Shown piece after piece: positions 26,291 through 39,500 of a stretch of DNA of 64,000 nt; positions within the stretch are counted from its first letter, which is position 1, and each line of letters starts with the position of its first letter. The DNA is taken from the NCBI GenBank assembly GCA_014549065.1, contig JACDOX010000015.1, positions 3,007,123 through 3,071,122 on the forward strand, read 5' to 3'. A program made the translations under genes and the position numbers. The DNA is from Cardinalis cardinalis (Eukaryota > Chordata > Aves > Passeriformes > Cardinalidae). The notes beneath the pieces were generated by a model. It was given only the letters and a program-made list of their open reading frames with translations, made no database searches and was not told the DNA's origin.

Positions 26291-28773
26291 CAGAAGGCAA
26301 TGACCTTCCCAATGTAACCCAGAAGACGGTTTCACTCATTCACAGTCAAGGTGCACTGNTGGGTTGTTTTCACCTTTGAGATCTACTGGCATCTTGTGGT
26401 GTTCACAGTAATACCCACGTCCATATCAGCTGGACCACAAGCCACACAGCTGCTTCCCAACCACTGCAAGGACTTGGTCTCACCAAGGTGCAGACCGTTC
26501 TGTTTTCTGAATTCCACAAGCTTCACATTGGCCTAGTCACCAAGTTCATCCCTGTGGATTTAGGCTCTCTCATTTGCTGTTGCNACCCCTAATTTAGTGT
26601 TGTTCACATTTGAGGAAGGCACACTCTGTGCTAACCAAAACGCCCAGCAACATGGACTCCAGCAGAGTATGGTGCTCACTGCTTGGTGCCAGCTGGATGT
26701 CAGCCCTCTGATCTCCTGGAGTCCAGCTGAAGGTGAAATCCAGCAGATTTCAACCCACCTAACAATCTGTTCTACCAGATTGTGACTGCAGTACCACAAA
26801 GGCCATTTCCCACTGGCAGAATTTGGCAGCTTTGAACCTTTCCTGCATTGGCAAGGATGAAAATATGCAGATGGAAAGAGAATACATGGTATCTCTCAAT
26901 TAAATTTTTAAAGTCCAAAACCATCTGAGACCTGGGATTGCAAAGGTCAGCATTGAACTGTACCACAGATTTATCAGCACAAGCCGCCTTTGTGGCCATC
27001 AGCTTCCAAAAAAGGATGATGATGTTCACAGATGAAATTGAGATCCAGCACAAATTCAAGTACATGTTATGCACAACTTGCAAGAACTGATTCATTCCCA
27101 ATGTCAGTGACTGACATTTTAAGCACTGCTCCAAAACCAGAGAACATCTCTTTAGTTAGGCTTCCCTAACAATTAACAAGATCATGCTTTTGAGAAGATC
27201 ACAGAACTTGTGAGAAGAGATACTGTACCTTTCAGTGAAGCCATTAAAAAGAAAGACTATCATAAAATCCAAAACTGAAGTAAAAAAATGGAAGCAAAAC
27301 CACACTGACTGACTCCAGTGAGAACTGGGTGTTCAGATGAAGAGATTACCATTTTGGGTGTACATACACAAATTAGCAATTAGGGGTAATTGCTTTCAGC
27401 TGCATTTTCCTGCTTAAAAAAGTATTAATAACTTGTAATTAACATTAATTTAAAAACAGATGAAAGCCCATGTTGGTGCTGAGAGCAGACACGCCTGACA
27501 GAAGACAGCTACCTCATAGGCAGGGCTGGTGGTTGTCAACTAGAATATTTCTTGTGTGTTCCCAAACCAAAATTACAACAACAGCTTCAATCTCTCTGTC
27601 TTCTCAGGCAATTCCTGCCCACTAATCCCTCCTCTTAACCATGGTCAGATCTTCTACAAAAGTACCACAGAGGAAGAAACCCATTGTGCACTGGCTGCCA
27701 GGTATCAGCCAGACATCCCGCCATGGCACTGTGCCCGCCATACCCGTGTGAGCTGCACCTCTGAGCTCCAAGGGCAGGCCTGTCAGCCACACTGCCCTGC
27801 CACNAGAAGAGATAAACATAGCCAACATTTAAAACTGAAATGAGTCTGCTGGAAGATTTCCTCATAATTTGCCCTGACAGCGTTTCCTGCCTGGGAATGA
27901 AGTCTGTCCAGCCCCAGGCAGCCCTGGTTGTGTTCCTGCGCACATCACCACAAAGGCAAACCCATGCCCAGGCCACGGGATGGGCAGGACAGCCCCTCAG
28001 CTGCCACACCNAGGTGATCCTTTCCTTGTGCTTCCAGGGCAAAGCACTGAAGGGCCAGGGTGGTGCTGGACAAGTTCCTTGGCCATTACAGAGGTGTGGT
28101 CCGTGGCTCCGCTGAGGTCCCTGAGGAGGTAATGGCACAAGGCACCCTGCCTGGTCAGCACTTCAGCCAAGTCCATCCCATGAGTGCCCCTCCCATAAGT
28201 TATAACTAAAGAATATAACTTTGAAGTTATATTTTCAAAAGTTGTTTCTGTACTTCACTCTGTAAAAGCACTTGCCTGTTACAGGCTTAAATGCATCAGG
28301 CTTGTAGACTTGTTCCAAAGAATTGTGCTCCCAGCATCNGGTTACCCAAGCTATAAAACCTTTGTGCAGAGTGGTTTAATTCACATTTTTCTGGACAGAA
28401 TTCTGGGTGACACCTAGATGTCCATTTGACACAGAATCTTATCTGGGTTAAATGGAAGTGGACTTGGTGTTCTCCACAGTGGCCAATAGCACATATTTGT
28501 CAACAAACAGGACAAAGGCCAAAAGGGACAGTTTCTTAGCTGAGACCCAGATTATAAAAGATCAGGCAAGACAAAAAGCCCCAAACCTCAAGACAGTGAT
28601 GCACTGTCCTACATGGCATGTCCATTTCTATTAACTATATTTTCTCCTGTTGACTACTGTTGAATTTTTAGCATTTTTTTCCTCCACTCTAACCAGTATT
28701 TCTGTTTGGTCAAATGGGCAGCCTTCAACCAACAGAAGCATTTCTCAAGTTACCCACCACTGCTTCCCTGGGC
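26291..28773. other. CLMN intron 1, between inverted pair and SINE
   Basis: 26330-27134 has a somewhat coding-like texture on both strands, with interrupted frames of 60-120 codons. I could not match it to a family. 27.6-28.1 kb is GC-richer, with overlapping frames that look like chance. Confidence 0.45.
28212..28233. repeat. AT-rich perfect inverted repeat
   Basis: Arms AATATAACT and AGTTATATT (9 bp) flank a TTGA loop. Confidence 0.6.
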
Positions 28774-28913
28774 AGAATCACAAAATATTCTGCATTGGAA
28801 GGGACTGATGAGAATCACTGAGTCCAGCTCCTCTCTGAATTGCCTGTTCAGGGATNAAATCTGTGACCTTGGCATTATTAGCACCATGCTCCAACCAAAT
28901 GAGCTAATTCCAG
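28774..28913 (-). mobile_element. SINE with tRNA-Ile-like head and CR1-like tail (TguSINE1-like)
   Basis: On the minus strand the element opens with TTAGCTCATTTGGTTGGAGC, then GTGCTAATAATGCCAAGGTC, matching the D-arm, anticodon region and variable part of a tRNA-Ile, followed by a degraded GGTTCGATCCC-like B box. It ends in a CR1-type 3' tail: CAGTCCCTTCCAATGCAGAATATTTTGTGATTCT, seen here on the plus strand as AGAATCACAAAATATTCTGC onward. A tRNA-Ile head on a CR1 tail is the design of the passerine SINE family TguSINE1. Mismatches to the tRNA show it is old and not a functional tRNA. It lies in CLMN intron 1, in the gene's orientation. Confidence 0.75.
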
Positions 28914-29841
28914 GGTCAGGTAGTGACCTTCCCCACTGGGGCTGGAGCTGTGACTAGAGCTCATTGCCCAATTCCTGTCAGCATTCCAGCACATCTCTGG
29001 GCTCAGCACACATCACTTTCAGTGGTGAGAGTTGAGCAGATTGAGGTCCCTACAGAGTAACTGCTTCTGTAAGNGTCGTGTGACTTAAAAAAAANCCCAA
29101 AAAACCTAAAAATAATTATTTTTATGGAGCCTCAGCCCAGCCTCCATTCTTCCAAAAGCGGAGAAGCTCAGAGATCTCATTTCATCTCAATTTCCTGTAA
29201 CTCCTNTTTCTATAGTCTGAGGTCTGAGGCTCGGGAGCCTTTTATCAATAAAAGCTTCCTTATAGTCACTCCGAGGGGCTGAAACAGACTGAGAATATAA
29301 TTCTGTCACTTCTATCACCAAAACTAAACAGCAAACAGGTTTCACTGTAAACAGAATCGGGAATACACTATTCAGACATTTTTANGCTTCTTGGGGTACA
29401 GGACTCCCTCCCCCCTCCACACTTCTGATTGTGATTTTCAGTTTAGCTCTGGGAAAAACATTTAAACTTTCCACATTCCCTCTATTCTACTGATTTTGCA
29501 AGGAACACCTCCTTACCTGTTACAGACCATTAACAAAGTGCTCTTTTTGTGCTTGCTCACCCTCCCCCACAGCATTTGGAGAAATGCTGCAGAGCTGTGA
29601 CCCTGCTCAGACTGCACTGCCCGTTGCCCAGGAGCTGGAGAAGGCAAAGAGGAAGGTGTCCTCTGAGCAGCGGCGCAGGAAAACAGGAATTTCCCTTTAG
29701 GGATCGGCTGCAGAGAATTACCTGGTTGCTTAGAAACATGAGATTAACTACAGCTCAGTTTCCCTTTCCTTCACACATGCACTTAAGGAGAGGCTGTAAA
29801 TCAGCTTGGTGGGAGACTCAGGATGGCTGGTCTGAGGGGTG

Positions 29842-29885
29842 AGACACAGGGTCAGCACACAGGGTCACCATGCAGGGTCACACAG
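29842..29885. repeat. 13-bp tandem array carrying three GGGTCA half-sites
   Basis: About three degenerate 13-base units place GGGTCA at 29849-29854, 29862-29867 and 29875-29880, each seven bases apart. GGGTCA matches the RGKTCA nuclear-receptor half-site, but direct repeats with a spacer of 7 are not a classical receptor element. Confidence 0.8.
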
Positions 29886-30775
29886 GGGGGAGAGCATGTT
29901 TTCTGCTCCCCTTCCCAGGCTGCCTGAGCTCCCTCTGGTTTGCAGTGAAAAGTTTCTCATTGTCAGGTTTCAGCCACCAGGATGAGGTTCAATCATGGAG
30001 CTCTGCAGCCACATTGCCTGTGCAGGATTTCAGCTGTCACCACAATCAGGTGAGGGAACGCAGTTAGGGCAAAGCATCTGACAAGAAGAAGCAGATGATA
30101 TTTCAAGCAAATGATATTCTAAGCATAAATAAAAGTTACGTTAATTCCTGCACCTCTTAGTAATATTTTCTATATGTGCTGCCAAAGCTTTAGTAATTGG
30201 CAGCCATAAACACACTCACTGCCTGTTTGCATCCTGCATACCTCAAGGAATTGGACAGAAATGGTGACTAGCAACACAGAGACCCAACTGCTGCTTTGCT
30301 TACCCATCCTCACGTAACACAGAAGAAGGAAAAAACAATCTAGATAAAAGAGACGTGGACTTAATCTCATCCAGTTTATGGTCAAACCAGTTTAACATGA
30401 AAAAGCACCACCGCTAACACAAACATGAGAGCATAGCCCACAGTGTGTGCTCAAGAGCTTTAATGAAGTCTCTGCAAGAAGAATTCCAGTCTGACATAAC
30501 AGGTGAAAGGACAGATGAACTGGTATCTGCCTATAAAGCATTAGAATCTGGAAAAAGATACTGGCAAGTGTGGCTAGTTTAGAACCTTTCACATTCATTC
30601 ACATTCACAGAGATCAGCTCCCAGACACAGAGTGGAAGGGATCTGCTGTGCAGTACATTCCCAATAACCTTGTGGACAGGAGCCAGCAGNGTGGTTATCA
30701 TGCTGGATAATTACTACAAGCTGAGGGTTAATTATTAGCACAACTTAAAGAGAGTTTGATCCAGCCTGCAGAGCT

Positions 30776-30795
30776 ACACACACACACACACACAA
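30776..30795. repeat. (AC)n dinucleotide repeat
   Basis: About ten AC units in a row. Confidence 0.95.
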
Positions 30796-33450
30796 AGCTT
30801 CTACCCTGAAGCACTTTCCTTCTCTCTANAGGCAAGCTCAGCATAGTTTAGACACGTCCAAGGTGGCACAGCATGCCAAGGTAGCAGTGGCAGGGAAAAT
30901 GCAGCCAGGCACCTCTTGAAGAGTCAGAACCTACAGGAATGGGTGTTGGGGGGCTTTCCACTGGTTGGTTTTCTCTGCAATACCACTTCAATGGTTCTTT
31001 AAAAGTAGCATGACCACAACAAAGTTATGTTTTGAGTATTATTTGTAAGTTCTGCACACAAAAATTCTGTCCTTGACCTTGGAAATATTTTTTTCAGGGA
31101 GAAAAGACTAGAGTTAGCTTCTGCTCCACATATGCAGCTTTTACAATGAAAAGCAATGACCTCTCTGCAAGGACAGGTTTGCAAATATCAGCACTCTGAT
31201 TTGTAGAGATAATTTAGTGATATTTAATAGTGAATTCAAGCTGGTGGGATGGGGAAGACCAAGGGAATGAAGCAATAATCAAAAACTGCAATCATCTGAC
31301 AAGTTTCTTTTGTAGATTAACAGAAACTCAGATTTGGAAGAGTCCACAGCAAAATGCTCTTTGGGCCTACATGAGCAATCATACCCAAGGGNTTTTTTTT
31401 CACTTAATTGCCCTGTTAATTCAGCATTAACCTGATGGACTCAATGATAACAAATAGTTTTACCTGTGCATAAGCACTTGATATTCAATCTGCATTCAGT
31501 AAGAAAACCAGGAGNGCGGGTAAGCAGACCAGGCTGAGTTCAGAATTCGCCTCTTGCAGTCTTCACCTGGGATGGTGCAGATGCACAAACCTGGAGGTTC
31601 CTAAGGCAGACACAACGAGCAAGTACTAGATACAACTAATAGATGGAACACAGTCTTCTACCAACACCACAGAAGAAAAAGAAAAGGAGTTTACCCTACC
31701 GAAATGAAATAAAAATGACGAGCCAAGCTGGCTAAACAAGGCAGTGTTTGTGTAGGGCGGGGGGGCTCAGCTGACAACACTGCTCTTTTATGTGCTCTCA
31801 TGCTGTGTTGGGTGCATAAACATGGGCTGACGTGACCAAGGGCTCCCTGTGAGCCAAGGGAGCAGCTTTCCCCTGGCAGGGAAGGATCAGTATTTGCTGA
31901 CCCTGTCAGAAGGAAATGGGGCCACCCGTGCCTCCCCCCTGCCAGTCCTGCCACCTCGGTAGCTGCAGGGCTCACACTGCAGCCTGCAGGGTTGGCACCG
32001 CTGGCCCCAAACCTTGTTCTGTGTCTGCAGAGTTACAGCAGAGGCTGAAATTGAGCCTGATTCTCTCGCAGGAAAGGAGAGTACTTTCCCAGCCTGGCAT
32101 TTAGCATTTCACATTCTCACGTACTGCAAACAACCATCAAACCCAGGGAAAAGTCAGGCTGCAGGGGAAATCTTACATGACCAGCTGAGAAGGTCCANCT
32201 TCCACTTAGGGCTTAAGAGAAACGCCACCCAGTGAGCCAAAACTGTAAAGAGAGTCCTGGGACTCTTATTAGACACAGCAGCAAGGTTCAGGGATCACAT
32301 CCAGCCCCTGCAAAGTGCCACAACTCAGTGTTTGTCCTTAAGAGTCACAGCTGTGAGAAAGGCACAGCTTTAATGAGGGCTAAGTCAACAGGAGGGACCT
32401 TCCAGGCGTGTAATGCCAGCAGCTAGGGCGGCTGCAGGTAGGACTGGACTGTACTGATCAAGGAAACATTTGCTGAAGGAGTTTGGAAGTGAGCAGTTCA
32501 AANAATCTCCCTACTGTTTACACCAGTGCCCTCCCAGACATGGGGCTTTTGTTAGTACCTCAAATATTGCTTTAGTAAACTAAAATCTATTTCCACTTTG
32601 CTCTGCTAGCCATTGCAAGAAGAGAAAAGATGAATTAAATCCTACCACTGTTNTTGGGAATGAATGATCCCGGGACAACGTCAACAGCCTGGCAAGGGCT
32701 GAGGAAACACTCAGGCATCTCCCAGCCTCCTCCCTGAAGTACTCCTCAAGGATTTTCCATGCATAAATAAGCTAAGGTAGGATGAACTTTAAATAGGCCT
32801 CGCCCTACACAGTCAAATAAACTGAGGAAAATGTCTATATGATTTGTTAGATTTGCATTTCAAGCAGTGAAACTTCTTGTTTTGATACATTATACATGCT
32901 GGGATTACTGGCAAGCTGCAGACTGGATAGGTATTTTATGTGTTCCTTTTTGCCATGAAGCACAGATGGTTGACTTTGTTCAGGGACTGGGCATCACTGG
33001 GAAAACTCATGCTATGGCAGTACNGCTAAACAGGGCTCTCCTGCTTACAAGTGTAGTTTAATTTATCCACTTACTACCTCTCAAGNCCAAATTTCACATT
33101 TTGCATCTGCAGTCAGGCTGGGCCTTGGCTGNGCTGTTACTTGTCATTCTCAGTCAGTCACTGCTGTAACCTCACTTATTTGTAGCTAGGCTGTTGAAAA
33201 TACAATGATGAATTCATTGTATTGATTCAAGAGATTACCCTGTAAAAATGAAAGAACTTAATTCTTTTTCTTAATGGTCACAAATTAGATTTTTAAAAAG
33301 CAATATAAGCAAGACAATAAATAAACTGGGTTTATACAAATTAACGTTGAATTTATTTGTTTGCTTNGTAGTCCAGTCTGGAAACATGATCACTTTACTA
33401 GGCTAATGCCATTGATTTCTGTTGCTCAGATAAGCATGCCACCAAAAAAA

Positions 33451-33508
33451 GTCTGAGGCGAGGTGGGAGCTTTTATTAGGCCAACAAACAGGATCAGGAA
33501 AAACAAGA
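33451..33508 (-). mobile_element. Possible fragment of an ancient amniote interspersed repeat
   Basis: The block reading GAGGCGAGGTGGGAGCTTTT then ATTAGGCCAAC, followed after a gap by ACAAG, resembles a tail sequence common in reptile and bird genomes (GGTGAGGT...CTTTTATTGGACCAAC...ACAAG). On the minus strand it shows CCTAATAAAAGC. The match is short and diverged, and I cannot name the family with confidence. Confidence 0.3.
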
Positions 33509-36500
33509 AAGTAACTTATCAGCCAGCCTANTAAAAGGCATTACCTCTCCCTACAAACCTTGCCTTGCTTATACCATGGCACTAAATTCACTACTCAAAC
33601 ATTTCCCATCCTAGCAATTAAATTTTACATTTACTATAAGTCCAAGAGTAGCCTCAGCTTATAACTGATTTTGTTAACTAAACAGGATTTTCAGTGCAGG
33701 AGTGCAAGGAAAGCAAGAGAACTCTGGTACTCTGGTACATAAACACAGCTTGTGTCATTTGGCCAGCACAGGCTTTGAACCTGTGAGTTCCCCCACCCCC
33801 ACATGCTGCAGTCCCNGCATCCATGGAGAATCCCCAGCAGCAAAACGATGGGCCTGGGGACCAAATTACCTTCCAGCTGACACTGCCCAGAGTTACCAAC
33901 TAGAGTGGGTGCAGCTGGATCCCAAATAACTGATTTGAGAGACGAGCTGGCTCCCCTGCAGGCGTGCAGGATTCCTTGGGGACTCCTGAGAGGAGGCAGC
34001 AGCAAGCTCCTGAAGTGGCTGAAAGTCATCTTTCATTCCACACCCACTGCCACAGCACTGAATTAGGAGAGCATTTTCTGGGAGCCTGGAGGAATAATTG
34101 CATCCCATGGATCAGCAGATGAACAGGTAATGTATAGCTAAGGGGCCATGGAGGCATTTTCCCTGGAGCATCCTCGAAGTCTGGAGAGGCCTAATAAACT
34201 GCTTACAGGANCCACTATAGGTACACAGCTATTAGGTACATAACCCTGCTTGGTCAGCTGTAGAGTAAACATACCCACACCCATGTGGTCACTTTCCAGC
34301 ATCCTTGTTATTACCAGCAGCTCAGGCATCCCCAGTGAGCTTCTTGTTGAGACAGAAAACCAGGAAAACACTCTTGAAATTAATTCCTAGCCTATTTTTG
34401 TTTAGAGTAGCCACACAACTCCTCCTCCCCGCCTCAAGGCGATGTCAAANGCAAAAACCGGAATTACAGACAAATGAGCCTCAGCCCCGGTGCTCCAGCA
34501 GGACAGGGCTCTGTGCTCAGCCTCTCCAGCCTAAGTGCTCCTGAGCCTGCCCCTCCCAGCACAGCCTCCAGCACCTCCAGCGGCTGGGAATGAGCCCAGG
34601 AATTGATCCTGGTACCAAGCACATGCTTGGCCCAACTGTTTGGATTCAGGGTCCCCTCCTCTGCCACCCTCCTCACTGCTTTCTCTGCACCCACTTCTGT
34701 TGTCAGCANTTGGGTCGACTTCAAGCATGCAATGGAATATTCACACTGCTAACACCTTGCCTCATGAAGAACACCAGCAGAGGAAAAAAGCATCCTTAAT
34801 TCAGTTTACATTTAACTATGAGCAGCTGAGGCAGAGCCCCCTTCGTTCTTCAGGGGAACCNTTGCACCAGCACCCAGGCTGGCTTTCAGGAAAGTTAACT
34901 CTCATTAACTGTTGAGGGTACTCACGTTGAATACTATGCTATTCCTTAGCTGCAGCAGGCCAGAGTGGCACTGGCCACGTTTATGGCTCCATGGTACTGT
35001 AAATAAACCCTAAACCTGTGTTTTAATNGTGGCAGGAGGGCAGCAGCTGTTGCTGCTAAATGCCCTGCAGATTGGTATTGCTCTCACAAGGGAAGGCACT
35101 GAATAGCCTAAAGATATCATTGTCTGCAACAAGCACTTTCTTTCANAAACACCACCTGAAAAAAAATCAACCAGCCAACCAACTAAAGAAGTTGTGTGTT
35201 GGAAATAGATGGTGAAAAGGCTTTCCTGTGCCCCTGCTCTGGACACCAGGCTGTCAGATTTTATGGGAGGGCAAAATAAGACATTACATGATCAGAGAGA
35301 GCATGTTAGAGAAAGGAAAAGCAGGACACAGAATAAAATGCATAATTCATGGCTTGTGAAAGCCTTGAGGCAAGACCTTTCGGACTTGCTAATTGCTTTG
35401 CNGAGAAATAGGCCAGAAGCCATAAAAATGACTCCTAGAGCCGGGCAAATTTCAGCATAAAGCATTGCAACATCCACCAGGGGCTTCCACATCAGCCCTC
35501 TTGCACAGGTGTGCTGCTGGCTCACCNGGCAACATGCCAACCCAGGAGAAGTGTGTGGGTTATCAGGCTGATCCGAGGATCTAGATGTAATTCAGGTATG
35601 CAGTTCTGTGCATTCAGGTTTTTGAACTGCAGGCAGATACATTTATATAAAAAATGCCTTGGAGGGCCCTCACTGTGTGCTCAGAGCCTTAGCATGCAAC
35701 TCTGTGCACNTGAGACAGGCAGAGATGAGCAGTTCCCCCACTGCAGGAGCCAGATTTAGCCTCACTGAGCTCAATGGCAAAAAATTCAGTGGGTGCAAGA
35801 TCAGATCCCAGTTGNAGGCAAAGAAATTGATATGACAAGTAGGAAGGATGAAGGCAAGCTTAATAGCTTATAGTTACAGAGCTTTGCCCAAGTACATGGC
35901 TCGGTGGATTTAAGTCATGAACAAAGCATCGAAATCTTTTAGCTTCCTGTATTATAACTATCTCCTCCTCCATGTTCCCACTGAGCAGCTTTGGATTTTT
36001 TCATCCCAGCAGGCAAAATCATAGGATTTTGTCTACCTACATGTTCAAGTCTCTGCTACTGACATTCTCTCATTTCAGAAAACACTACTCCAGCCAATTC
36101 TGTGATAATATCCTGCTGACCACCACCAGCCACAGCTTCTTGCTGTCCTGTTTTAACTGTCTTCCCTCACAGTGTCCTTAGAGAAGTCTAACCCCTCAAC
36201 TGATACTCTGAATCCATCAAGAAAAAAATCCCCTTTTTTTTGCNCTTTCCTGCCCCTTTGGTATTATTTACTGATGTATCAAAATTACCATAAAAACTCA
36301 TTAATAAAGCACAGATCTGTATCTNCCATAAAGCAACTTATCTCCATGAGATTGCAGAAGTAAAACTACTGAAAGCACAAGAAAACAGAATCTGTCCCTT
36401 AATTGTACTTTGCTCAGTCATACTACATCAATTAATTTACGGAAGCAGATTAAATTTTTACTGCTAATATACTTGATTTATTACTTATAGATGTTCCATC

Positions 36501-39500
36501 TATTTCTCAGTGCCAAGAGTATGAAAAAAAAGAACTTGACAGAGATGAAGAAAGAATAAGATGATGAAAGATCCCTGGGCTTGACAGGTTTCATGGGGAA
36601 ACCATCAGTACCAGCTTGTGAGTATGAATGAAGCTATCAGTTAGTGGTATAGAGTTTCAGAGCATTCAAAACACTTTTTTTGTAATACTTCAAATTTCAT
36701 AATGGTAAAAAGATTGCTTTGCAATACCTTCTATATAAGAACCTTAACTGTTATTCCATAAATTTAAAAGGAGTCACAATGAAGGCAGGAGAATTTAAAT
36801 AGCAGTTCAGACATCAATGGTGAAGTACAGTGAAGCTGAGGATCCCCAGCCTTGGATCAGACTAAAACACCATTCCTAGCTCCACAGGGAAATAACCTCT
36901 AAGCTACTTTATAACTGGTGTGCAACGTGATTCAAACCAAGCTGCAACACACTCAATGGGCAACTCCTACACCTTTTATAAACCTGTCTGTAACATTTTA
37001 TCTCTCAATGCCACTGTCCCTTAGGCTTTGACATCTACAAGGGGCATACAAACAATTCAGTTTCCCCAAGTCCAGAGGTTCCCNCCCAAATAAACCAATG
37101 AATGTCAAAGCATACAGAAGTGAAAGATGAAATAACAGAAAAATGTCACTTAATTTGTGAGTTCCACCTTTAATAAATGTTGGTAGCTCCCACACTGGTT
37201 GTAAGGTAAATAAGCATTAGCAGTAGGAGGTGTTTGGTGAGATGTATTTTGTTCTGTGACCTATCCATTTGGTCCAAGGGAGAAGGCAGTAAAAGCAGAA
37301 TGGGTCCATTGCAATCACAACACAAAGAGCAGGCTTTCACTTCATGCAAAGAATACTAGCACAGATGGTGAATCCACATTTTGCCGGAAAATCCATGTGC
37401 TTCCACATTAATGAGACATGGGTTAGAAGAACACAGTATTATACACTGTCGTCATTATGTCAAAAGTGATTTGTTGTCCAAGCTTAGGTGTCCAGATGGT
37501 ANCAAAAATACTCCAAACTTTCTATAAGCACAAAGCTTTCACTATAATTAAAAAATGGTTTCAGAAAATATACTGGTTTCTCTGAGTATTCCTAATTCAC
37601 TTTTAAGTACTGAACTTGCCATGTATTTTGCTTGCAGTACTTTAACAAGAAGGACAAATATGGATTGGAAAACCTCAAAAGGCAGAGCTGGGGAGTGATA
37701 GCACAGGAGAANGGAGATGGGCAGAACCATCATGTTCCAAAGTGCAGAAAAGAAGGAGCCAAGAAGCCAAGAGCTATNTGGTGCTTCCTTGGTGGATATA
37801 CTGCCAAGGTCTTCAGAAAAGAACCGGTCTCTGGCCATGCAGGATGGTACAAAAGCAGAATTACAGAACTAAGTGTTCCACATTCAAACAGTTAAAATTA
37901 GCTCCAAGGAGGAGCAATGGCCCCTTCTGATTCAGATCTGGTTTAACCCTCTCTGTCCACAGGTTTATCCATACTGGAACAAAAGCAGCTGGATTTTGTA
38001 ACTAAGTTACATTATTAGCACACTTTATTTTCTGATAGGAGCCTCAAAAATCTTCATAAAAGCTTGCAGTGAAATCATTGCTTTATTTTCACTTCACTCT
38101 AGCTGACTCCCACAGGTTAGGCTGTATTTTTCCCTTCAAAGTAAATTGTACAGCTTCTCTTAAAAAGCTCACCTTTGAAAAAACAGAAAATAGAAAATAG
38201 CTTAGAAAAAAAAAGCCTAGAAAATATCAGGCTAAATTTAACAGTTTTTCCTTATGTTTCAAAGCCAGGGAAGGGTTTTTTTCTGGAAGAAACTGCTATC
38301 TTTTCTACTCAAGAAGACTGAAAATCTGCTGCAGAAAAAAAATGAGTGGAAAAAAAAAAAATAAATAAACTGCCAGGAGAGTATGTGGGTGGCAGGCTTC
38401 AGTCTTTAATCTGACAGGTGTATGTCAGCACTTCTTCACTGTCAGATACCTATAAGGGATCTGATTGTTTTCCTCTTGCTATTGTACTGTTTCCTAATGA
38501 AAGCCCTTGTTTTTTAGGTTAGCTTCCTGCCAGTCTCTTTGTCTGATGTCCAAAAAGTGAACAGGTTAACAAAGCAAAAAAAGCTGACACCTTTCGTCAT
38601 CGATGTAGTTGCTCTTCTTAGTGTCTCAAGCAAATTCATCTTGAAATTTAAAATCATGTTGTCAACCATGCAGCAGACAGTGTGGTCCAAAGACAGATTT
38701 ACAGACTGGTAACCAAGGAGCAGACAGAGGAGGTGGCTGCTCAGCTGATGGATATAAATAGTAAAATCCTAGTCAACAGGATATTATTGTTCTTTGGGGT
38801 TCCCAAAGAAGCCTTAAGTGATGGATCAGCTCCTACGCACATGCTGGTNGCAAGCCAGTGCCCGTGAGCAGTGGGAAGAACCTGCCCAGGGAAGACTCGG
38901 GGCTATTTCAGGACTTACCAGGCCTCAGCACTTCCCATGCTCTGCTGGAAAACAGATTGAGAAGGTGGGGGAAGGTGCCCACCAAAGCACCTGTCATTTA
39001 TTCATTCCTCATAGTTTTAATAACTCTTCTCTAAGAATGAGATTAAACAGTAACGCTTTCCTCTGCTCGTGCAAGGAAACCAAGCCTAGATGGAGATGAC
39101 CAAACAAACACCAAAGAGCTTGAGAAACTGGGAATAGAGGACAAAGAAGAAAAGGAATCTTCCAGGAGAAGGTCAGAATGGCTTATTTATCAAGCTGTAA
39201 CTACACAAGACACCAGCTGCAATTTGCTTCAGTTCAAGGCAGCTTTTGCTCTCAGATATCGCAGAGCTTCCATTATAAACCACTTCTAAAGGTTAGGCAA
39301 TTAATTGCCTCATCCTCTGTGACCTTTGCAGTAAGAAAACACAGAATCTGATTACTGCCCTATTTCTAATTTTGTTTTTATTAACTCTCTGGTTTCTTTC
39401 TCTTGCAGAACATATTCCTATGATCATCCAGGGCAGACACACATCCTTCCCTACATTCACACAAGATAAAAATGCCTCGTCCATGCCCTTGGCAAGCTCT

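Larger units (their letters stand above)
28914..33450. other. CLMN intron 1, between SINE and old repeat
   Basis: Contains the 13-bp GGGTCA array and an AC repeat. Around 29.1-29.35 kb an unusual TTTATCAATAAAAGCTTCC-bearing stretch looks information-rich and non-repetitive. The rest shows nothing classifiable. Confidence 0.5.

Noticed and set aside
26330..27134. Possible processed pseudogene in intron 1
   Set aside because: Interrupted frames on both strands look slightly gene-like, but I could not match any stretch to a protein family. There is no clear poly-A tail or flanking repeat. A BLASTX search would decide.
28850..28913. A tRNA-Ile gene
   Set aside because: Only the 5' half to the B box is tRNA-like, with mismatches. 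It passes directly into a CR1 tail, so it is the head of a SINE.
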